Shown here in pieces: positions 42,464 through 46,860 of a DNA stretch of 46,860 nucleotides (positions within the stretch are counted from its first letter, which is position 1; each line of letters begins with the position of its first letter). The stretch covers positions 1 to 46,860 of the forward strand of contig JADHXR010000044.1 in the NCBI GenBank assembly GCA_016782865.1, read 5' to 3'. Origin of the DNA: Phycisphaerae bacterium. GTDB lineage: Bacteria; Planctomycetota; Phycisphaerae; Sedimentisphaerales; Anaerobacaceae. The translations under genes were made by a program, and so were the position numbers. The notes under the pieces are model-generated. The model was not told where the DNA came from, did not search any database, and was given only the letters and a program-made list of their open reading frames with translations.

Positions 42464-44800
42464 ATGGAAGGGCGCTTAATGACCCGGTTGACCGTGTCAC
42501 TCTCAATTGTCTTATTGGGTTTGCTCAGCCTATGCTCCGCTGGGGCCGGCCAGGCGCAGCCCTGCTATGACGTTCACGCCTTCTACTATCCGTGGTACGG
42601 CAATCCACAAACGGACGGCTCTTTCCAGCACTGGAACCATCAGCAATCTGTGAAGCGGGGCCCAGCCAAAAACTATCCCGGTGGCGATGACATCGGCGCC
42701 GACTACTATCCTATGCTCGGATGCTACAGCTCCAACAGTGACGAGGATCTGAACGCCCACATGCGAATGCTAAGGCGGGCGCGAGTGGGCGTAATCTCCA
42801 TTTCATGGTGGGGCAAGGACTCGTACACGGATAATGCAGTCCGGCGGCTGCTCGACGCCGCGGCGCGCTACCAGATCAAGGTGTGTTTTCATATCGAGCT
42901 ATTCCCGGGCAGAAACGCTGAGACCACGCGCGATGCCATCGTCTGCATCATCGAGAAGTACGGCTCGCACCCGGCTTTCTACCGCTACGGCAAAGACCGC
43001 CGGCGTCCGATGTTCTATATCTACGATTCCTACCTTACGCCTGCTGAGCAGTGGAGGACGATCCTGTCACCCGATGGTCCTCAGACAATTCGAAACACCA
43101 AATACGATTCGGTCGTGATCGGTCTGTGGGTAAAGGAGCATGAACAGGCGTTCATGACGCAGGGGCACTTCGACGGCTGCTATACCTATTTCGCAACCGA
43201 CGGTTTCACGTACGGCTCCACATTCTGGAACTGGCCCGCCCTCGCAGAATGGGCCACGCAAAACGACAAACTGTTCATTCCCTCGGTTGGCCCCGGATAC
43301 GTGGATCTGCGCATTCGCCCCTGGAACGGCGTCAACACGGCAAGCCGTGAAGATGGCGCCTACTACGACCGCGAGTTCGCTGCCGCCATCGCCGTGCGTC
43401 CGCAGATCATCAGTATCACCAGCTTCAACGAATGGCACGAGGGCACACAAATCGAACCGGCCGTTCCCAAACGGATCGGCGATTTTGCGTACCGCGACTA
43501 CAGCCCTCACCGTCCCGAATACTATCTCGATCGCACGGCCTACTGGGTCGGCCGGCATGTGAATTCCGTCGCTGTCGAACCCACCCGGTACGTCATTGTC
43601 GTCACCGGCGCAGAACTGCTCTCCGGCATCTACCCGGACGGGCACACATATTTTATCACTCAGACTCTGCGCCCGTTGGGCCTGCAATGCGTCGGTTCGA
43701 TGAGCGTTGACGATAAACAGGACGATATCGCCGAGGCGCTGCGCTATGCGGCGGAGAAGGCACCTCTGATAATTGTCACCGGAGGCCTTGGTCCCACCCC
43801 GAATGACATTACTCGCGAGGTACTTTCCGGCTTCACCTCGATACCGCTTGCCGAGCACCCGGAGGTGCTGCAGAACATGACCCGGCGTTTCAGCGTTTCG
43901 CCTCAGAAGCTTGCCGCCAACCTGCGCCGGCAAGCGCAGGTGCCGACGAGCGGCACATATCTCAAGAATGCCAACGGTACGGCAGCCGGCCTCGTCTTTG
44001 AACAGGCCGAGAGAGTGATCGTCGCGCTGCCAGGGCCGCCGCGTGAATTGCAGACGATGGTACGCGATGAACTCGTGCCGTACCTGAGCCGTCGATTCGG
44101 CACCAGGCTGCCGGGCCGCTCTATCAAACTGCGATTTGTTGGTCTCGGCCAATCTCAGATCGACCAGACACTCAGCGACCACGTGCCGCTTGCGCCTGAT
44201 ATTACGGTTTGCTCGCAGTTTGACGGATCGCGAGTTGACTTCACCTTCTCGCTGGGCGGTGACACGCCGCGGGATCAGGCCCGGCTCGAGGAGCTGAAAG
44301 ATACGATACTCAAGCACCTCGGCGACAGCGTTTATGCCGACGACGAAACGTCGCTGGAGCAGCGGGTCGTTGAACTGCTTGCCGCTCGCGGCGCGACGCT
44401 GTCCGTTGCCGAAGTGGGCAGCGGCGGCAGCCTGGCTGCGGCCATCAGCGGCGCCGACGGCACGCATCGAGTGCTGGCCGCAGCTTATGTCGCACCGACG
44501 GCGGAAAAACTGCGCCGCCTGCTCGGCGTCACCGACGAGCATTGGGCCGCCGGCCTATCTCATAGCCAAAGGACGCAGCGACTGGCCGCCGCCGCGGCGG
44601 AGGCGACCGCAAGTCAGTGGGCGCTTGCAGTAGGCGAGCCCTGGCCTGACGAGCGCGGAGTCGACCACGTGGACATTGTTTTCAGAATGCCCGGCGGTCG
44701 GCTGGAGAGCCGACAGGTTCGGTTCCGCGGCACGGGCGAGCTGGCCCGCTCCCGGCTGAGCACACAACTGCTCGACCAATTGCGGCGGAGCTTGAAATGA
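42464..44800 (+). CDS. Secreted GH99-like / CinA fusion protein
   Basis: One uninterrupted frame of 778 residues joins two unrelated domains. A signal peptide (LTVSLSIVLLGLLSLCSAGAG) is followed by a GH99-type glycosidase/endomannosidase-like domain, about 35-365: AFYYPWYGNP, HWNH, ISISWWG, FHIELFPGRN, and FNEWHEGTQIEPA with the expected catalytic Glu at 323-326. From about 375 to the end lies a full-length CinA: VTGAELLSG (381-388), TGGLGPTPND (439-448), LPGPPRE (522-528), and a PncC-like carboxy part. In that part the usual AESCTGG reads AEVGSGG (649-655), so the Ser thought to be the nucleophile of nicotinamide-mononucleotide deamidase is Val. CinA is normally cytoplasmic; here it would be exported. 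A start at 42479 is also possible. It follows paralogue 3. Confidence 0.85.
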   Translation: MEGRLMTRLTVSLSIVLLGLLSLCSAGAGQAQPCYDVHAFYYPWYGNPQTDGSFQHWNHQQSVKRGPAKNYPGGDDIGADYYPMLGCYSSNSDEDLNAHMRMLRRARVGVISISWWGKDSYTDNAVRRLLDAAARYQIKVCFHIELFPGRNAETTRDAIVCIIEKYGSHPAFYRYGKDRRRPMFYIYDSYLTPAEQWRTILSPDGPQTIRNTKYDSVVIGLWVKEHEQAFMTQGHFDGCYTYFATDGFTYGSTFWNWPALAEWATQNDKLFIPSVGPGYVDLRIRPWNGVNTASREDGAYYDREFAAAIAVRPQIISITSFNEWHEGTQIEPAVPKRIGDFAYRDYSPHRPEYYLDRTAYWVGRHVNSVAVEPTRYVIVVTGAELLSGIYPDGHTYFITQTLRPLGLQCVGSMSVDDKQDDIAEALRYAAEKAPLIIVTGGLGPTPNDITREVLSGFTSIPLAEHPEVLQNMTRRFSVSPQKLAANLRRQAQVPTSGTYLKNANGTAAGLVFEQAERVIVALPGPPRELQTMVRDELVPYLSRRFGTRLPGRSIKLRFVGLGQSQIDQTLSDHVPLAPDITVCSQFDGSRVDFTFSLGGDTPRDQARLEELKDTILKHLGDSVYADDETSLEQRVVELLAARGATLSVAEVGSGGSLAAAISGADGTHRVLAAAYVAPTAEKLRRLLGVTDEHWAAGLSHSQRTQRLAAAAAEATASQWALAVGEPWPDERGVDHVDIVFRMPGGRLESRQVRFRGTGELARSRLSTQLLDQLRRSLK

Positions 44801-44851
44801 TGTGTCGTTGACTCTTGCGGTCTCGGCCTCCAGCAGATCATGCCGATTCGA

Positions 44852-45199
44852 CTACCTCAGCCCACGTTCCTTCGACCAAAAGTGTTGAACCAACCAGTGC
44901 AAGTCTTCGTTGTCGGGTGTAGCGGTATCCATGCCGGAATGGGACGCGGGATTCTCCTTGTTCGTCTGAATAAATTCGAGGGTCCGCTCATCCATCCATT
45001 TGCGCCGGTCGGCGTGGGCGTCGGCAAAGCCAAACGTGCTCGATTTCAAGTGGTAGGACACCAACGGATCGCAGAACCTCCAATTACAGGGATTCACGGG
45101 CTGCTCGACCCCGCGCAAGGCCCAGCCCCCTTCGTTTTCCCCATAGTTGCTGCCATTATGCTCTTCTTCGACAAAAACACAAGTGGTTGGCTTTTTCGG
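44852..45199 (-). pseudogene. Carboxy-terminal fragment of an H-X9-DG pseudopilin
   Basis: In the minus frame, continuous sequence FVEEEHNGSNYGENEGGW...DPLVSYHLKSSTFGFADAHADRRKWMDERTLEFIQTN...NEDLHWLVQHF closely follows the end of Phycisphaerae type II secretion-like pseudopilins (HxxSSTFGFADGHA is the H-X9-DG region). The prepilin cleavage motif, helix and first half are absent. Upstream of about 45200 the frame loses resemblance, and there is no ATG. It is a 5'-truncated remnant. The surrounding 44801-45434 holds no other gene. Confidence 0.7.
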
Positions 45200-45434
45200 T
45201 GTTTCTTGCGGAATGGCATATTGAACTCGTTGGAATATTGTTGAAATTGAGATGAGATTACAGTATTATAAGACTTGAAGCCTGCAGGAGTGTTTCGGTG
45301 AAGTTTATGTGGGAAATCAGGCCTAGAAGGAAGGAGATAGCGCCAAGTCGAAATAGTATCATTCAGTTAGATTCTGATTGAATGAATTGACCGTAAGAAC
45401 CGTTATTGCATACTTAATTTGAAGGAGGATTGCT

Positions 45435-46860
45435 ATGTGCAAGAAATTGATTCTTCTAATCTGTTTTGCTCTGGTGCTGAGCATGTCAGGCAATGCCTCG
45501 GCTGAACTGGTGGGGTACTGGAAACTTGATGAGGGCTCCGGAGCCAATGCCTATGACTCAAGTGGCAATGGAAACGATGGCACCCTAAACGGCGACCCGG
45601 CCTTTGTGCCCGGTCGTTTCGGCCAGGCGCTTGAGTTCACTGGTTCACCTCAGTATGTTAATTGTGGGACTGGTGTGAGCTTCACGACCGTAGGAGATGG
45701 AGGAGCAGCAGAAGGATACACGATTTCGGTCTGGATATACCCTTATAACCCAGGTGGGGATGGCAAAATATGTGGCGATCTCGATGATCCTGGCTGGGGC
45801 GCCGCAGGCGGCTTTAAGTTGGCCCTATACCAAACCAGGATAGAATCAGATGTAAGGGATTCCAGCGGGCGATTCTTCAGCAGAAGTACAGACGGAAGAG
45901 CTCTGGAGGCGAATACCTGGTATCACGTTGCTGCTGTCTATGATGATGCTGGCGATACCTACACAGAGTATATTGACGGAGAGGTTTCCAGATCGGTGTC
46001 TGTAACACAGGGAGTCGCTGCTTCGACCGCCGACTTTCGTATTGGCACCGACACCCCAAATCTTGGCCACTACTTCAATGGTCTGATCGATGATCTCCGC
46101 ATCTATGACTCTGCACTGAGCGAGCAAGGGATTCTTGGGGTTATGCAAGGCAGTGGCGTATCATATCCATTTGCATCCCGCCCCCGCCCTGCTGATGGTG
46201 CCCTGTATGCCGACACATGGGTAAATCTTTCCTGGAGTTCGGGAGACTCCGCCGTCTCACACGACGTTTATTTGGGTGATAATTCTGACGATGTGAACGA
46301 TGGCGCCGAAGCCACGTTCCAGGGTAACCAGACCGACACGTTCCTCGTTGCTGGATTCCCGGGCTTCCCCTTCCCAGATGGTCTCGTCCCGGGCACGACT
46401 TACTATTGGCGTATCGACGAGGTTAACGAGGCTGATCCTAACAGCCCGTGGAAAGGCAATATCTGGAGCTTCTCGGTTCCCCCGAAGACCGCGTATTCCC
46501 CCGATCCGATTGACGGCGCCGAATTCGTAGACCTGGATGCGACGCTTAGCTGGACACCGGGTTTCGGCGCCAAGTTGCACACCGTATATCTGGGAGACAA
46601 TTTTGAAGATGTTGACAACGCCACAGGTGGAGCAGCTCAGGGGACTGCGACCTATAAGCCCGCCGGCCCGCTCGAAGCGGAGAAGGTTTATTACTGGCGC
46701 GTCGACGAGTTCGATCCTCCCTTCACACATAAAGGAGATATCTGGAGCTTTACGACGCCAGGCGCCGCGGGCAATTCCCAACCGGCTAACGGCGCTGTGG
46801 ATGTGCCGATGCTCACAACGCTTTCATGGACGCCGGCGGATAGTGCCGCTTCGAGCGATC
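45435..46860 (+). CDS. Secreted LamG-domain protein with tandem Fn3-like repeats (partial, runs off the window)
   Basis: The frame starts at ATG 45435 with GGAGG six nt upstream and is still open at the window end after 475 codons. A signal peptide (KKLILLICFALVLSMSGNASA) is followed by a LamG/concanavalin-like domain at about 28-235: LVGYWKLDEGSG, DSSGNGNDGTL, GRFGQALEF, WYHVAAVYDD, FNGLIDDLRIYDSALS. Then come repeats of about 90 residues built on P-x-DGA, LSW, VYLGDN, DV and TYYWRIDEV...W..SF, two complete and a third beginning. This architecture is typical of long planctomycete surface or secreted proteins that bind carbohydrate. The catalytic or anchoring part, if any, lies beyond the window. 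Confidence 0.85.
   Translation, partial: MCKKLILLICFALVLSMSGNASAELVGYWKLDEGSGANAYDSSGNGNDGTLNGDPAFVPGRFGQALEFTGSPQYVNCGTGVSFTTVGDGGAAEGYTISVWIYPYNPGGDGKICGDLDDPGWGAAGGFKLALYQTRIESDVRDSSGRFFSRSTDGRALEANTWYHVAAVYDDAGDTYTEYIDGEVSRSVSVTQGVAASTADFRIGTDTPNLGHYFNGLIDDLRIYDSALSEQGILGVMQGSGVSYPFASRPRPADGALYADTWVNLSWSSGDSAVSHDVYLGDNSDDVNDGAEATFQGNQTDTFLVAGFPGFPFPDGLVPGTTYYWRIDEVNEADPNSPWKGNIWSFSVPPKTAYSPDPIDGAEFVDLDATLSWTPGFGAKLHTVYLGDNFEDVDNATGGAAQGTATYKPAGPLEAEKVYYWRVDEFDPPFTHKGDIWSFTTPGAAGNSQPANGAVDVPMLTTLSWTPADSAASSD

Noticed and set aside
43067-44542. A 491-codon frame opposite GH99-CinA
   Set aside because: Antisense shadow of a gene with two recognised domains.
45387-45415. TTGACC-N17-ATACTT as promoter of the LamG gene
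   Set aside because: The -10 match is poor and the start point would fall on the ribosome binding site.
1-46860. tRNA, rRNA, CRISPR array, transposase or phage genes
   Set aside because: None seen on reading both strands; the repeats present are short palindromes without regular spacers or an associated enzyme.

Overview
The window looks like a chromosomal piece of a Planctomycetota bacterium, most likely class Phycisphaerae (Sedimentisphaerales-like). This is inferred from several traits. There are H-X9-DG type pseudopilins, secreted proteins ending in a dockerin-like PGD-N-DG...W tail, and exported PQQ-type beta-propeller giants. There are also DUF1080, DUF5703, GH57, GH99 and sulfatase genes, a LamG protein with tandem Fn3-like repeats, and a genome littered with short palindromic repeats. 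No rRNA, tRNA, CRISPR array, phage or insertion-sequence transposase was seen.

Layout. 1-6.5 kb: a DUF4097 lipoprotein, a fragment of a response-regulator receiver, an alpha/beta hydrolase, a cold-shock protein convergent with a DEAD-box helicase, a sulfatase broken by an internal deletion plus frameshift, and an unknown membrane protein with CCPP motifs at both ends. 6.6-14.9 kb: a nikR-headed locus. nikR is divergent from a co-oriented array: pseudopilin, surface protein, periplasmic binding protein, radical SAM enzyme, FecCD permease, ATPase, second secreted protein, second pseudopilin, FmdE-like exported protein. A perfect GTAGCAC-N13-GTGCTAC operator lies between nikR and the array, and a near copy of the first promoter sits before the second secreted-protein gene. 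15-20.7 kb: an exported methyltransferase-fold/PQQ-propeller protein, GH57 and DUF1080. 21-24.9 kb: dnaG-rpoD. 25-26.5 kb: a patch of gene remnants. 26.5-44.8 kb: a TlpA-like thioredoxin protein, a zinc-ribbon membrane protein, a secreted subtilase, a DUF5703 protein, two more methyltransferase-fold/PQQ proteins and a GH99-CinA fusion. The window ends with a pseudopilin remnant and a LamG protein running off the edge.

How it fits together. The strongest candidate for an undescribed system is the NikR-controlled locus: a FecBCD-type metal (probably nickel) importer combined with a radical SAM enzyme, two pseudopilins, two dockerin-tailed surface proteins and an FmdE-like protein. Other unusual items are the secreted GH99-CinA fusion, three exported methyltransferase-fold/PQQ paralogues, and short repeats that have entered coding sequence in frame. 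A family of upstream hairpin elements whose stems differ in sequence but keep their pairing is also notable. At least five truncated or broken genes indicate active gene decay, or in some cases assembly error. All functions are read from sequence motifs by eye; no database search was run.
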